In this document: positions 36,801 through 48,900 of the stretch, piece by piece | Numbering within the stretch: the first letter of the stretch is position 1 | Layout of the letters: the number at the start of each line of letters is the position of its first letter | Assembly (NCBI RefSeq): GCF_021018805.1 | Contig: NC_086249.1 | Span: 79,262,472 to 79,326,471 of the forward strand | From: Prinia subflava | Taxonomy: Eukaryota; Chordata; Aves; Passeriformes; Cisticolidae | DNA length: 64,000 bases | Reading direction: 5' to 3' | Position numbers and translations under genes: made by a program | Notes under the pieces: model-generated | The model's input: the letters and a program-made list of their open reading frames with translations, nothing else | Databases searched by the model: none | What the model was told of the DNA's origin: nothing

Positions 36801-37737
36801 AGAACAATCCCTGTTATCTTTGGGTCTAGTTCCCTTAAACCTTTCAGTGGTTGAAGTTCACAGGATTCCTGTAAATAAACTAACACTGAAAGTATTTCGA
36901 AGAGAAGAGAGATCTGTAGATTGTGCTCACTGAACCAGTGGATTGCAGTATGTTCTTGGAAACTCATATACTTGTTTTCACTCTGGTTATGTGAAATATT
37001 AAAGATCCAATTTCTCAGAATTTTTAAAATTATTATTTTGGATGGTGAAAGGGAATTATTTCATAACTTCATCTGCCATGCTTTGCTTTGGGTTTTCTGA
37101 TTTTTACAGGTTTCTTTGAGCAGGGGGACTTGAAAGATGAGTTCATCTGAGGCTTTGGCAATTACTTTTCTTCTTTTTATCCAGATCATTACAAAGGAAG
37201 ACCAAATTTTTTAATTATTATTATTATTATTTCTAACGTTTTTACTGTTTGACAAAAGTAATTTGGTTGCCTAGTTGTGTATTTGGGGTTTTTTTCTTAT
37301 ACAATTCCATTTCAACAAGTATTTTAAGAAGACAACCTGAAATAACTTCAGAAGTATGTTTTAAAACTCCAATGTGTACCCATTTCTAAGCTGCAAAACG
37401 GAAATAAATGTTTGGATATTTAAGAATATTTAATTGTAGGTTGCTGCAAACCAGAACATATGTATGATTTGCAGGTGGTTAAATTCATTGGCTCTATTTT
37501 TATCTTCACCAGAAAAGTTCTGTGATATCTAGCTTTCTCCACAAGATGGCAATAGAAAGCTGTTGTAGTAGCCTGTAGATGAATACTGTAATAGTACTAG
37601 ATTGAAATATGTCAAATTAACGATTGACTCCTGTTTGCACAGTATCTCTAAGAGTAATGGTATATTTCCTTGTATTCCAGAATGATCTAAAGCCTTCGGA
37701 AGCAAAGAAGAAAATCCAGCATGTTACATGGCCATGA
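30709..37737 (+). CDS. C2orf49: Ashwin (C2orf49 homolog), complete, four exons, 244 aa
   Basis: Ashwin is a small nuclear protein found with RTCB, DDX1, FAM98B and RTRAF in the tRNA-splicing ligase complex; in Xenopus it was linked to axis and neural patterning. Exons 30709-30846, 32690-32856, 35159-35531 and 37681-37737 join in frame (138+167+373+57 nt). Diagnostic segments are [20 protein letters not shown] in exon 1, [20 protein letters not shown] and GKMMEKKR in exon 2, [20 protein letters not shown] in exon 3, and the C-terminal [10 protein letters not shown]. The basic stretches suggest nuclear targeting. The Ser/Pro-rich middle looks disordered and is the least conserved part. The protein is slightly longer than the 232-aa human one because of a Gly/Glu-rich N-terminal extension. 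The gene is head to head with TGFBRAP1 and tail to tail with FHL2. Confidence 0.97.
31140..31229 (+). mobile_element. CR1 3'-end fragment in ashwin intron 1
   Basis: GGTTGGACTAGATCGTCTCC, then GGAGGTCCCTTCCAACC, and the tail ATTCTGTGATTCTGTG: the characteristic CR1 3' terminus with its octamer tail, in plus orientation. Confidence 0.9.
31684..31905 (-). mobile_element. CR1 3' fragment in ashwin intron 1
   Basis: AGAATCACAGAATAGTTACA at the left end is the reverse complement of the CR1 tail. The following GGGACCTCTGGAGATCCCCT, CTCCATGACCTCCCTGGGCA and AAGTTCTTCCTCGTGTT are standard antisense CR1 3' sequence. Confidence 0.92.
32690..32856 (+). CDS. C2orf49: Ashwin exon 2
   Basis: Acceptor TGTTCCCCACAG|AAA and donor AAAAG|GTAATT; 167 nt. 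It encodes [20 protein letters not shown] through DLKSENK, the most conserved block of the protein. Confidence 0.95.
32857..35158 (+). other. Ashwin intron 2
   Basis: 2.3-kb intron. Apart from the CR1 piece near 33120-33520 it is T-rich sequence without recognisable features. Confidence 0.8.
33120..33520 (-). mobile_element. CR1 ORF2 3' fragment in ashwin intron 2
   Basis: The minus-strand translation contains [30 protein letters not shown] and [18 protein letters not shown], the conserved C-terminal part of CR1 ORF2. It is degraded by frameshifts. Confidence 0.9.
35159..35531 (+). CDS. C2orf49: Ashwin exon 3
   Basis: Acceptor TTTATTTTCAG|TG and donor TTGCCG|GTATGT; 373 nt. It opens with the conserved [20 protein letters not shown], continues through a Ser/Pro-rich region, and ends with a conserved [14 protein letters not shown] segment. 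Confidence 0.95.
35532..37680 (+). other. Ashwin intron 3, nothing recognised
   Basis: 2.1-kb intron, T-rich near its 3' end, with a short (TTA)n run near 37214-37232. No transposon or RNA gene was recognised. Confidence 0.7.
37681..37737 (+). CDS. C2orf49: Ashwin exon 4 (terminal coding part)
   Basis: Acceptor CCTTGTATTCCAG|AAT, then 18 codons [18 protein letters not shown] and TGA. Too short to appear as an ORF; found from the conserved ashwin C-terminus. Confidence 0.95.
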   Translation, partial: NDLKPSEAKKKIQHVTWP

Positions 37738-37811
37738 AGTAGCTAATGGTGCTTGAAACACAAATATTGCTTCCATATTTTCAAATACATAGGTCATATT
37801 TAAACAGTTTA

Positions 37812-37817
37812 AATAAA
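37812..37817 (+). terminator. C2orf49: Candidate ashwin polyadenylation signal (proximal)
   Basis: AATAAA, 75 bp after the ashwin stop codon. A second AATAAA at 39209-39214 could define a longer 3' UTR of about 1.5 kb. Which one is used cannot be told from sequence. Confidence 0.55.
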
Positions 37818-39325
37818 ATTATTTTAAGATTTACAGACTTACTGAGATTCAGATTGCTGTGAAGTTTTAACACATTTAACAGCTCCCTGTTGTAAAGCTG
37901 GAATCACTATCACCAGTCACCTTAAAAGTATCCACTCTTGTACACCAAGTAGTTAATTCCTTCTTTAAAAGGTGGTGATAATACACTATACTAAACCCCC
38001 CACTCTTAGCTTTCAAGATTATTATAGTTCATCTCCTCCATGCCACTGTGATTCACACATTGTTTCACTAAGATTCAGTTTTATTCCACAACTGGTTAAA
38101 TAATTAAAATAACTTGAAATTTAGAGTGATCCCTAGAGCCTTCTTGGTTTTAAAAAGGTAATTAATTTAGGTGAGAAAACTGACCATTCTGCTGATAAGA
38201 TAGTCTACAGAAGTTTTTTTTTCCTTTTTGTTGCACAGGAGTGTAGAATTTGCAGTGCAAGTTAGGTTGGTAATAAGAGATGAACTATTTTAACAGCGTT
38301 ACTTCAAATTGAAGTTTCTCTTGATATACGAAACAAGGAATGCACAGATGGAAATATGTGACTAGACTGTTTGATATGAAACTTCGAGAGGAAGTAGTGA
38401 ATGGATTAGTGCCATGTTCTCTTAAGCACACAGGCATATTTTATACATGCATAAGTGTAAAAATGTGCCAGTGTAGCAAATTTGATTGTTTTCCTGGTTA
38501 CAATCATGCTTGTATAGTATTGGGAAAACCAGTGGAATGCAGACCAGTGCTTTCTCAGCTTACAGACAGTTGAAGAGGTACATGGATAGGAAGACTGAAG
38601 TACTTTGAGAGCATTAACACATGTAATGTCAATCTAGAAAGAAACCCACAAACCTGTTTTCCCTTCCTTTGATAATTTAAGATGGATTTTCATTTTCTGT
38701 GAAATTTGGTATTTCATCTGGATTATTAGTAGTGCCTCACAGGACAAAAATCCAATTAAGTTGATGGAAATATTTTTATTAAAACTCACTGGCTCAGGGT
38801 GAAGCCAGTTTAGATCAGTTTTAGGTATGGATGGTAAATAAGAATAATAACAGTGCTCCCAGACTTGGTAAAACAAGAAAAGAATCAACTTCTGAATCCA
38901 CTTAGTTAACCCACTAAAAGAAGCTTGGTAGCGATCTGAAAGCTTGTTTACATTTTTAATACTGGTTTATATCGAAACCAAAAACTGTAGCTTGGTTCTT
39001 TACTTTACAGAAGTTCTCCATTCACTGTTATGATGTAAAAGGCACTCCTCAAATGCTGTAAAATGGTAAGAATGTGTGTTTTTAAATGGTGTGCTGTTTC
39101 CCTTTTACTAAACACTTGTGCAGTTTTTGTACTTGAGTACAGCAAACTTTAACATAATGTACATTTTGTATGTAAGGACTTGTCTTTCAAGTAGCCTTAT
39201 CCTATTTAAATAAATTAAAAGCAAGTGAAACAGTGCTGCCTTTTTTGCGTGATGTAATTAAGCTTGTTCATTTTGTACACTTATATTTCAGTAGACTTGA
39301 AGTGATCACTTAAAGGGTAAGAGGG
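37818..39325 (+). other. Possible extended ashwin 3' UTR / intergenic
   Basis: AT-rich sequence with small ORFs only. It ends just before the ERVL-type LTR and contains the distal AATAAA at 39209-39214. Confidence 0.5.
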
Positions 39326-40056
39326 TGTCTTGGTTTGGAAAGACAGGTATCTGTCAGAGAAAACTGGAGTTTCCCTTGGAAAGGAAAATGTAAAACACCC
39401 TCCCTCCCTCCAAATTATTACATTTTTGCAATTAGGAGCTTTCAGGCAAAAATATGGGAATAGGAATAACAGTTCTTTACTAGGAATATTAAAAATACAA
39501 ATGCAGTAATAAAAAAAAAAAAGGCAAACAAACAAAAGTCCTAGAGAGCCCTGACAGAGTCAGGAATGTGACCTGACACCCTGTTGTCAGGGTGTTGGAA
39601 GCAGTCCAAATAAATCCCCCTGGAGTGACAGATGTGATTCTGTTGGAGTAAAGATGATCCTGTAGTGATGGTAAGATGAGTCCGATCTTCCTCTGAGAAT
39701 CCAGTGGAAAAGAGGATGTCTGGGGTCCCTGTGTCCCCATTTTATCTGGGTAGGGAATGGTTGGCTCCTCCCCACTGGGTGAAGCATCTCACCATGGGAT
39801 GATGAAATGTGTCCTGTCACTGGTGAGCCTTAATGGCCCTTTAACAGAAGATATCCCCAAAGGGGGAGACAAAGTCAATGAAAGAGATAAGAAACACTGC
39901 CCTACCTGGTTTGAACAGATGGGCTGTTATCAGAAGGCATCCACCCTTCTTCCCCCTGGAGTCAGAATAGATAAAGAAAAAAGGAAACCATCCCCCAACT
40001 GCCTTCTACAGATGAAATAGAATACACTTTTTTTTTTGGTTACATAACCCAAGACA
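39326..40056 (-). mobile_element. ERVL-type solo LTR
   Basis: A 731-bp element starts TGTCTTGG and ends CCCAAGACA, giving inverted ends TGTCTTGG/CCAAGACA with one interior mismatch. The flanks are GAGGG (39321-39325) and AAGGG (40057-40061), a 5-bp target-site duplication with one mismatch, as for ERVL. Minus orientation is favoured by a TATA-like GATAAAATGGGGAC on that strand. The sequence resembles an LTR family that I associate with songbird genomes. No internal retroviral genes are present. Confidence 0.8.
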
Positions 40057-40437
40057 AAGGGTCAGTAGCTGCTTTTAAGCTGTAGCAACAGTTAAGAATC
40101 ATGTGAAGTGTCATTTTTTGCACTTGTATAACAGTCTGATGGGAATTCTGTTTTGTGGTTGGGTTCTTGTCAGTGGGCTAGAGTTCTGTATGTATTTTGT
40201 GTAGTTCCAGTTTCTAGGAGCACGTGTGTGTTAGTATGTGTTAAGGAGGGATGTGCAGAACTGCACTGGAATAATAGCATGCTGCTGCTGTTGTGTGGTA
40301 GCAGTCCTGTTTCCAGGCTGGGATGCTTTTCAGCCTTGTCATGTTTCACCTACCTTTCCCCAAAGCTGGGGCCATTTTGCCGTCTGTTGTAGCACTTGGG
40401 AGGCAAGGTGCAAGCTGTGCTGCTCCCACTGCCACCT

Positions 40438-41030
40438 TAGAATCATCAAGGTTGGGAAAGACTTCCAAGATCATCAAGTCCACCCTTCAACTGAATTCCA
40501 CATGCACACTAGGTTGTATCACAAAGTCTGTGTCTATGTGTTTTTTGACTACTTGCAGGGATGGTGGGTGACTCCACCATTCCCTGCTACCTTGTTCCAC
40601 TGGTTTACCACATCCAGTCAAGAATATTTTCCTGATACCTGGCCTGAACTTCCCTTGTCAAAATTTGAGCCTGTTTCCCCTTGGTTTATCAAAAGCTGCC
40701 TGAGAGAAGAGGCCAACCCTCACTTGCTATGATCTGCTTTCAGGCAGTTGTAGAGAGCAGTAAGGTCTCACTCAGCCTTCTTTTCTTCAGGCTAAGCAAC
40801 TCCCAGTTTCAGCCCCTTCACCAGCTCCATTGTCCTTCTCTATGCATTCCAGCACCTCTGTCCTGCTCATAGTGAGGGGCCTAAAGCTGAGCACGTGGCT
40901 CAAGATGTGGCTTCTGATCAGTGCCAAGTACAGGGGCTCTACCCCTTTAGCTCATCTTTCTTTTCTCCACAAAGTACTGGAGCAGAGCTGCAGTGTGCTA
41001 GGGGAGGCCCTGAGGGGAGAGTGAGGTGTT
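40438..41030 (-). mobile_element. CR1 3' fragment between ashwin and FHL2
   Basis: TAGAATCATCAAGGTTGGGA, AAGATCATCAAGTCCACCC, GGTCTCACTCAGCCTTC and TTCTTCAGGCTAAGCAACTC are antisense CR1 3' sequence. The copy is diverged and has lost reading frame. Confidence 0.85.
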
Positions 41031-42035
41031 TGCCCTCCTTTTGGAAGTGTGGATAAAGAGGGATTTTTGTGGCTATTTGCTACAGCTTTCATCATATAAT
41101 GAAATCACCAAGGGACAGAATTCAGTCATTCACTGAGTTGTGATTAGCATAGTGTGTACTTCAAAAATGTCAGCCAGTCAAGTTCTTCAAATCGTGTGCC
41201 TTAAACTAAATCTGATCTGATACATCTGTTTAGACTGTTAAATTAATGAGAGGGGAATGACCTGTGAGCACTTTGCACTTGGTACAAAGTGACAAACTCA
41301 AGATTGGTGGCAGAAACTAGGAGCAAACTTTCCCTACCCGGTAGCACACAGACTAAGTTTATTCCTAAATCTTAATTTCACATCTGGAGATTCCTGTTGG
41401 AGGCATGACATATTTCTTTCCTCCTTTTTCTGAACACAAATGAATTCCATCTGGAAGGTGTGCTGGAATTGTACATTGCATAACATGGCCATATTTCTTG
41501 CAGTTTGCTTTGGAAAAAGGTTTGTCTTCCTTTGTATTGTTTCTTATTGATGTTACTGTCCTGCCAGCATTCTGTTGCTGACAGTTGCTGCTGTGGTAAA
41601 CATGTAGCAGAAATTATGCTACAACAAAGGGTATTACTTACCCCAATAGAGAACAGAATTAAAGCATGCCCTACTATAGAAGTTAAGCTTCTGACTTCAG
41701 CAAAGATAGATAAATGACTTTTGAGTTGTCATGACCTCCTTGCTTGCTGAGAAGAAAAATATTTTGGGCTTGAGTTTAGAGCCTATGAACACATTTTTGT
41801 CAGCTGCAGTCAGTTCAGTGTGTGTTTTCACACACTTGTTCATTTTTGCTGACAGTTTTCCCACTGATTTCAATTAGTAAAAGACTATGTTGTACGGCAG
41901 GGCCCTTCTGAGAATTATCTAAACTTCATACCCCCAAAAATTGGGTGCAAAAAGGGTTGTGTTTGTATGCATTGTGTTTCTTCAGAATGTGAAAACATTT
42001 TTGTAAATATTGTGTAAATACAATTAAGCCACAAT
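41031..42035. other. Intergenic sequence between convergent genes
   Basis: About 1 kb downstream of both ashwin and FHL2, AT-rich, with nothing recognised beyond chance ORFs. Confidence 0.6.
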
Positions 42036-42056
42036 TGCAGTTTTGTTTTAAATGAT

Positions 42057-42062
42057 TTTATT
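42057..42062 (-). terminator. FHL2: FHL2 polyadenylation signal
   Basis: AATAAA on the minus strand, about 700 nt after the FHL2 stop codon. It implies cleavage near 42035-42045 and a 3' UTR of roughly 0.7 kb (42758 down to about 42040). Confidence 0.7.
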
Positions 42063-42758
42063 TTGAAAAATATGATGTGCAGTGTAATGTCAACTAACTG
42101 TAATACTGACACTGTCGATCAGAATTTGTACTTCACACAATGATCAGCTAGACATGCAATAAAATATGTACCTGTCATGAAGCGCTCCCACTTCCACTGT
42201 TTCATCATTATCTCTTTATGGCAAGTCACAAATCCATGTACATTTAAACACTCTACTTTTGCAGTCTTTCTACAGACTTGACAGCACACACTAGTCACAT
42301 AGCTCAAGAACACCGGGGTTACACCAGCCTTATTGGAATTGAATGGCCTTTGCCATTGATTTCAGTGGGCTTGAAGGCTTCACTCTGAATATCCACCTAT
42401 GAATGTATTGTGTGTGGCCATTGTAATCCTTGAACTGTATCACTTGCTTGTAACTGGAATATTTTTTCAGGAAAAACCCCAAACCCTTAAAAATAGTATG
42501 TCAGAAATGGCCAAACAGTTTTACATCATGGGTTTTGCATTAGTTTTTGTTATTGGTAGAAATCTTAAACACCAACACTGCTTTTAGCAGTTTTCAAGTT
42601 GTTTTCCATCCAAATTTGGACAAAAAAAAAGGGTTAAGAAATGTTAATAGTACAATGAGACACAGAGTGGCAAAGCTAGCTCTGAACATCCATGTGTTTC
42701 TGACTATATATTGCAAGCACGGCTTTCCTCCCTTCTTCCTCACCTCTTAGTTTGAGCT

Positions 42759-42910
42759 CTAAATATCCTTTCCACATTCAGGGCAAAGGATGTCATCCCT
42801 TTCTGTGAGGAAGCCACGACCCACCAATGAAAGGGAGCACTTCTTACAGTTAAAGCAATCATTATGCCACTGCCGTTCTTCAAAAGAGATGTACTTGGTT
42901 CCTCCGAGTC
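42759..42910 (-). CDS. FHL2: FHL2 terminal coding exon
   Basis: Acceptor TTCAAACAG|GA; 152 nt encoding LGGTKYISFEERQWHNDCF through CPECGKDI and the stop TAG (42761-42759). This is the last LIM domain. Confidence 0.97.
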
Positions 42911-45900
42911 CTGTTTGAAAAGCAAAATCCTTCTGTTACAAGAAAAGAATAGCAGGTCAGCCATCAGGTCATGCAGACTGACATGGAGCTCTGACATACA
43001 GCAGTGAAAAAATGCCATTGTGACAAATCTATTTGTTGCTGTGCTAATTTTGCCAGCCTTATTCTGTACTGAGTAATATTTTCAGCCTCAAATACTTCTA
43101 CTTCTTTCAGCAAAGTTAATAAGCAAGGCTGTTATCCCTAGTAATAGTGGCAGAAATGAACTTCCAAGGGATGGCCCTGCAACATACAGCAGAAAAGCAA
43201 AGCACCTGCCTCTGAACAGAATTCTGGTAGTTTTTTACAGAATGTTTTACGGTGCCCGAGTATATTAATTTATGTTTTGTAGAGGTGCATTTAGATAATT
43301 AAAAAATAAGTCTGTCATGTGTTACGACTTAATTTATAGCTCCGAAGGAAGAATGCCTCAGGAAAAGAAGCAGGTTAGTAAAAAAGCATTCCAGAATTGG
43401 AGGCTATGGCAGTTATCAGGTGTATTGAAGCTGTACAGAAGAAAAAAAAAAAGAGAAAAATGTCTCTTAGTAGTAATTCTCTTTTGTTTAACCTCAAAAA
43501 TTACTAGCTGGAGCTCCACGAGAAGATTTAGTTGGGCATCTCTTGTATCAAGTCAGATTTTTTGTTTAGTTTTGCCTTTAGTAGCAACTCAACACACAAA
43601 ACAGCCACAAAATGTAAAGGCACCAGCCATGAGAGACCTACCACTGATGGGGTTTGTGCACCCAGCACACTTTTTGGCGTAGAGGTTGCAGAAGCAGCTC
43701 AAGCAGTATGCAAACTCATCCCTGGAGGTGAAGCGCTGCCCAGACAACTGCTTCTTGCATGCAGTACACACGAAGCACTCCTTGTGCCACGGCTGCTCCC
43801 GGTAGGTAACGCCTCCTGTGGTGATAGCCTGTTTTAGGAAAAAAAGACAAGAAAGTGTTTTCTTAAGAGTGGCAGGTTTGTATTTTCATTTGGTAAAGAG
43901 GAAGGGTGATGAGATTTTAGTGGGTGGGAGGAGGGGAAGAAGACTTAGCAACAGCAAGATTATAATTTTGTTTGGAGTTGACCTATAGAAAATCATGCAA
44001 GTGTTTTATTTTAATTTCCTCATTTATTAAAAGAAAACCCATCCTAAAAGTACTTTATTGTGCATATATTGTAAAATCTTACTCAATTGTACTTTTTTTT
44101 CCGAGCTACTCTTTGTATGTTGCTTTTCATATGCATGTACTAGAGTTTGTCTCATCACTGTCCCTTTCGTCATGGTGGAGGAATTACCTGATGTGTTTCA
44201 ACTTCTCTCTTACTTTCTTTGGGAAAGACTGGTTTATTTAATATTTTAGATGAAGTATTTACTTTCTGCTTCTCCAGACTTTGTCAGGGCATTTTCTCTT
44301 ACAAGTAAGTGGAACTGAAATGATATCATCTATCCAGTTAATTCTTGATCTTTTTACACATACAAAAATGAGATATCCTGCCTAGTTGGGTATAAAATGG
44401 GATGGACTTCAATCCCTTAGGTTTCACGTAAGCAAAATAAGAGCACTACCTTCTTGCACTGGACGCATTGCATGGCAAACTGCTTTTCATAGCAGGGCAC
44501 ACAGAAGTTTTGATTGTCCTTAGGGATGAAGCTCTTTGTCCCAATAGGCTGCTGGCAGTGGTAGCAGATAAAGCAGGTCTCATGCCAGCTGTTGCCCTTG
44601 TATTCCATTTTCCGAGTACCTGTAACAAGACCAGAGCATCAACTGGACTTCTGGACGAGATAGATGCAGTTTGTAGCTCCTGTTTGCCTGGCAGCTGGCT
44701 GTCAGTCAAGAAGCATTGCAGCTCATGTCCCTTCCAGCTTTGCAGGACATTTGGTACCATATTAGGTTTTGGAGAGCAAGTGGTTCTTCTATGTGGCAGT
44801 GTGTGAAACACAGCACCGTGACACTCCTACAAATAAGAGACACCTTTATTGCAAATAGCTACAGCCTAGAACAGCTTTTTGTGGTATTATTAGGCAAACA
44901 ATGGATTCCAATGCATGGGAAGATTCAAGCGAATTGGACAGATATCAATATAAGCTGGTGTTAGTGCTGACTGGAGGTAAGGCCATTCCTCATTAAAGAT
45001 TGACCTCATTCATTCCACATCTGTTTTGTTTCTTTTTCACATAGCAGCAAGGTACCTGGTTAACTACAGACCCAGAGAATGATTTGGGCTGGAATACACC
45101 TTAAAGATTATCTAGTTTTAAACTCTGCCATAGCAAGGACACCGTTCATTAGACTAGGTTCTCAGAGCCTGATCCAACCTGGCTTTGAACACTGCCAGGG
45201 ATGGGGCATGCAATTCCTGGCAAGCATCTTGCCTCCCTTCCCCATGAAATACAGTCACTGTCTGAGACAATGGATTATTTCATATCTGCTCGACAGCCTT
45301 TTTCTTGTTCTGTTTGACGCATAAGTTTGTCATTGTTTCCAGCTCAGCAACACCTATCCAAAATGTTTTTTTCTCTCTTGAACCTTTCAGTAAAAAGAAG
45401 CTTTCTCTGTTTTCAGCTGAATTGAAGACATGGTTGAAATGTGGAATTTCAACAATCCTTTCTTGAAAAGCAGAAAAGTGGTATGGTAGTTAGGAAATAA
45501 ATGCACTTCCCTAGAACAAAGTTTTAGGGTTCAGATAGTGTTCTTTGCAGATTCAGTCGACGGTATGGCAGGTGGACTCTGAACCCTTCCAGGAAATTGG
45601 AGATGACCTATTATATGGATACATTTCTTTGCACAAATTATGATTTCCTATGCACCAGTTTGAATCAGAATATTCAATGCTGGCCGGAAGGGTGAGCTGC
45701 TGGTCAGAAGGATAAACAAACAAATGTTCCTGCAGCTCTGCATCACTCCTGGAGCCTGTAATAACAAACACAAAGTCAAATACTTGGAAGACTGACAAGC
45801 TCATCGAGTTGGCTAATGATGAAGAACCACACTAATGCCTTTGATGCTAATTCTGCACACCCCTATTACTGCAGGGCAAAGCTGTACCCTTTTTCCCCTT

Positions 45901-48900
45901 CTCAAGCATTGATTAATCTTTATTTACTGGTTGCATATTTTTCTTCTTTTATGATCTCATTAAATTCTGCTGAGAGGCATACTTCAGGATTTGTTTGTTG
46001 GTTTGTTTTTTTTTTAAATTGACTTGCATCTGTAGTAAGTGAAATGTTAATTGTCTTTCTTTCTGATGCTTACATTCTTCAATATTTCTAAAATTTTACC
46101 CTCTCTATGCTGGTAACTTCCTATATCATGTCAAGGAGCAAATAAATCAGTCCTTGAAAGAATAATATTCTGGACAAAGGAGATGTGGATAAACTTTTTT
46201 AATAGTCTAAAATGTTATTTTCACATTTTCAGCTCTGCTCTCTTTGGGATGTTGTTACTGAAACTCAGAGCAGGGAGAGCTCTGTTTTGTTAGCTGCTAG
46301 ACTGAAATCAGCATGTGTTGAGTTTACAGAAGGACTGAAAGACCAAGCTTGTAATCACTTAAATGAGCACATTATGATAAAGCTTCATTAAATCTACATT
46401 TTACATTTAGTGGCTCAAAGCAAAGGTCATGTTTAGCATTAACAACCTCCACAAAGGCTATCCAACCACTTGCTGGTTCTTTCAAAATGAATTATGCTTC
46501 CACTGGTGACCATCCTCCTCTGCTGCAGCTCCTGTTCCACCACAATGTGCTGAGTAAGTAGGAAAAACATGCTGAGTGTACTGCTCAGTGTGATGACATC
46601 TCAGCTATCTTGAGTAAGCAGCCAGAGACCAGTGGGTAGTCATAAAGCTTACAAAAATTAATTTCTTGTCTTTTAGGTTATAAAAGAAGGTATTCTGTGT
46701 CACCGAATCCAGTCTCCATTACTAAACATCAATGTATAGCTGGCATAATAGACAAAAAGAGATCCTCTCAGTAAATCACTGACAATGGCGATGAATCCGA
46801 TGAACAGTATTAAAATATATACTCATAAAATTATAGAAGCATAGACTCATAGGATAGTTTTGGTTTAGAGGAACCTTTAAAGATCATCTAGTCCAAGCCC
46901 TCTCAGTAAGCGGGGATATCATCAACTCAATGGGGTTGCTCAGAACCCCATCCAAACTGACCTTGAATTTCTGACCTTTTTCCAGGCATGGGAAATCCAC
47001 CACCTCCCTGGGTAACCTGTTCCAGTGTTTTACCTCACACCCTCTTTGTAGAAAACTTATTCCTTGTATCTCATCTAAATGAACCCTCTTTTACTTTCAA
47101 ACTGTTACACTTTGTTCTATTGCAACAGGCCCTGCTGAAAAGTCTGTCCCCATCTTGTTAAGGGTCCCCTTTCAGTACTGAAAGGCTGCAATCAGGTTTC
47201 CCCAGAGCCTTCTCATCTTCAGGCTGAACAATTCCAACTCTCTCGACTTGTATTTATAAGCCAAGTGCTCCAGCCCTCTTTGGTGACCTCCTCGGGACCT
47301 CCTCCAACAATTCCATGTTCTTCTTGTGTTGGGGTTCCCAGAGCTGGTTGCAGCACTTCAGCTGGGATTGCTCAAGAGCAAAGTTATGGGGCAGAATGAC
47401 CTCCCCTGACCTGCTGCCCATGCTGCTTTGGATGCAGCCCAGGATACAACTGGCCTTTGGGGATGTGAGTGGACTTTCTGTGTCATGTAGTTCCAGCTTT
47501 AAAGCTAGCACTGGCTGTTCCAAGACATGGCAGGTTTTATTGCTGTGTCAGCCAAATGGGTGCATATGGAGTAATAGGAGATGCCTTAACTCGGTCGTGA
47601 ATAGATAGGGTCATCTGTTTCTAAATATTGTCCTATTTCATGATCAAGCCTTCATTTTTACACCCCAGGAGCAAAATGTTATGGTTTTCTCTTTTTATCT
47701 GAGATGACCAATGTCAGAACCAGCTGACAAAGTAACTAGTAATCATTATGCAGTGTGTATGAGGATTCTTCAAATTGTATTTAGATGTTTTATTTCTGCA
47801 CTGATAGCACTTCAACTTTAAAGTCCTCAAATCATCACAGAATGCTATAGTATTCATGTGAGAAGACCAGGTTTTAGTAATCTATTACTGTAACTTCATG
47901 TTTCATATTGGAAAAGAAGATAGCTCTTTCCTGTTTCTTCATATCATTGTGCTCAAGAAGAACCTCAGAGGCACTTTGACCAATTTTTCGTCTGTCTGGG
48001 AGAAGCTAAATTTAGAGTAATTAGACAAAAAGTTTCATGTGAATGAAAGTTCTTCCATGAGCCATTATGGACTTTACATGTTCTGGCCACGGAAGTGGCC
48101 TAGAACGCACCCTCGCCAGCTTTTTACAGCTAGCATGACTTAGTAGAGATAGTCAAGGAGAAACATTTCTCACAAGTATTCCTGAGTTTAGGCTTGATAT
48201 TTAGTCCAAAAAGCGAGCATCCTAACCTGGCATAATAGTCTTCCTGCACTCATTACATTTGGAAGAGTATTCATTGGAGTAGCAGTCAGTACAAAGCAGA
48301 TGATCCTCTTTTGCAGCAAAAGGTTTGTCCACCAAAGAATTCTTGCACTGGAAGCAGTGGAAGCAGGTTTCATGCCAATGGCGGTCCTTGTAAGACAGAT
48401 CCTGCAGAAATCCAAAACCACAGAATAAGTGCAATGAATGGTTTGCACAACTGGAAACTCACAGAATGCAAACACACCCAAATCTGAACTACAGCCAGGA
48501 GCTGGGGCTAATTTGAAGAAAACAAAATGTTCTGACAAATGTGAACTTATTTTGCTGTGATAATGAAGAGCAGCTCATGACAACTATCAACCGTTTTTCA
48601 GTTCAAGATATCCCTTCTTGTATGTGACAGAGGAGAAGCTAATTTCACTTAGGTGTTTCCTTTGAGAATAAAGCCCCGCTTTTGAGTTGGATTAAAAGAT
48701 GTTAATCTAATAGGTATGATAGACTTCCCCTGTTAGCCTTAACTATTGCTGATTTCTAGTTCATTTTTTAGATATTTGATCCTGAACAGAAATATTTTTT
48801 CCTAATTGTGTTTGGGTATTTTTTGACAGATTTACACCAAGAGTGGAATGAGTCTGATCTCTTTGGGGTATTTTTCACTGCAACAAATTTTTACTGACAC

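Larger units (their letters stand above)
44620..48226 (-). other. FHL2 intron with two CR1 fragments
   Basis: 3.6-kb intron holding CR1 pieces near 45065-45235 and 46828-47530, and a possible cryptic exon at 45553-45755 described under findings. Confidence 0.8.

Noticed and set aside
44446..44811. 121-codon minus-strand ORF overlapping FHL2 exon 3
   Set aside because: It is a shifted-frame shadow of the real LIM exon and runs through the splice acceptor.
48435..48538. Upstream extension of a minus-strand ORF beyond FHL2 exon 2
   Set aside because: It lies on the intron side of the acceptor at 48402, and its frame differs from the LIM reading frame.
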